DNA from: Castellaniella sp040276085
GTDB taxonomy: Bacteria > Pseudomonadota > Gammaproteobacteria > Burkholderiales > Burkholderiaceae_B
Reading direction: 5' to 3'
Length of the DNA: 64,000 nt
Assembly (NCBI RefSeq): GCF_040276085.1
Contig: NZ_JBELOK010000006.1
Location: 1 to 64,000 of the forward strand
Positions 63,935 to 64,000 of this stretch are shown here, in pieces. The position numbers and the translations under genes are program-made. The notes beneath the pieces were generated by a model, which ran no database searches, was not told the DNA's origin, and saw only the letters and a list, made by a program, of their open reading frames with translations. Each line of letters opens with the position of its first letter. Position 1 is the first letter of the stretch.

Positions 63935-64000
63935 GGCTTCTGGTGGCTGAGGATGAACCCGTGCTTGCTGCCCAGCTGACGTCCGCGCTGCAGTCTGCCG
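63931..64000 (+). CDS. Response regulator, OmpR-like, 5' end only
   Basis: Only the first 23 codons are in the window: MRLLVAEDEPVLAAQLTSAL. The pattern LLVAEDE carries the acidic pair that starts a CheY-like receiver domain. It overlaps the end of the PepSY gene (ATGA), so the two are translationally coupled. The output domain and any sensor kinase lie beyond the window edge. OmpR/QseB type is a guess from the N-terminus and the PepSY neighbour; it is not obviously PhoB. Confidence 0.75.
   Translation, partial: MRLLVAEDEPVLAAQLTSALQSA

Noticed and set aside
1..64000. CRISPR arrays, transposons, integrases, tRNA or rRNA genes
   Set aside because: No regularly spaced repeats, transposase motifs, integrase, or tRNA/rRNA sequences were recognised in any intergenic region on either strand.

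Overview
This window is a gene-dense stretch of a GC-rich proteobacterial chromosome, almost certainly a betaproteobacterium of the order Burkholderiales and most likely of the Alcaligenaceae (Bordetella/Castellaniella/Alcaligenes-like). The inference rests on gene order (miaB-ybeZ-ybeY-corC-lnt; queA-tgt-yajC-secD-secF; carAB-...-greA-yhbY-rlmE-ftsH-folP-glmM-...-ppx/ppk-pst; tkt-gapA-pgk-ffs-dnaX-ybaB-recR), on a TctCBA tricarboxylate transporter, and on N-termini such as FtsH 'MNNSFSKIAVW'. No rRNA, tRNA, insertion sequence, prophage or CRISPR array was seen. The only structural RNA recognised is the 4.5S SRP RNA.

Layout. 1-2978: a short non-coding stretch with an intrinsic terminator, then a membrane-bound PAS-PAS-GGDEF-EAL gene whose EAL half is broken. 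2996-8537 (minus): the envelope/translation cluster miaB, ybeZ, ybeY, corC, lnt. 8605-8751: three consecutive hairpins. 8746-14310 (minus): queA, tgt, yajC, secD, secF. 14414-17883 (plus): dacB, upp (with a tandem 23-bp duplication over its stop codon) and an ElaB/YqjD-YqjE-YqjK-like membrane/stress trio. 17906-22583: ubiD, a membrane-anchored lytic transglycosylase, a PLP aminotransferase and a degenerate FAD-linked-oxidase-like protein. 22670-27332: maeB, a patatin-like lipase translationally coupled to a barstar-like gene, and convergent rsmE. 27468-34838 (plus): tkt, gapA, pgk, ffs, dnaX, ybaB, recR. 34919-40645: an ABC importer of the SsuABC/TauABC type facing a tctCBA operon. 40808-48612: tal (minus), then carA, carB, an SDR oxidoreductase and a uracil-permease-like gene. 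48944-55824: greA, yhbY (minus), rlmE, ftsH, folP, glmM, olsB. 55845-63423: ppx (minus), ppk, then pstS-pstC-pstA-pstB behind a good Pho box. 63545-64000: a small PepSY-domain protein overlapping the start of an OmpR-type response regulator cut by the window end.

Functional picture. Most genes are housekeeping: central carbon (tkt, gapA, pgk, tal, maeB), pyrimidine supply (carAB, uracil permease, upp), protein export (secDF-yajC, ffs), tRNA/rRNA modification (miaB, queA, tgt, rsmE, rlmE, ybeY), wall and lipid maturation (dacB, lytic transglycosylase, glmM, lnt, olsB), and phosphate/polyphosphate homeostasis (ppx, ppk, pst). I found no convincing new multigene system. The items most worth a second look are the broken cyclic-di-GMP gene, the triple hairpin between secF and miaB, tandem terminator-like hairpins in the greA leader, the patatin-barstar coupling, the degenerate FAD-oxidase homologue, and the PepSY/response-regulator pair.
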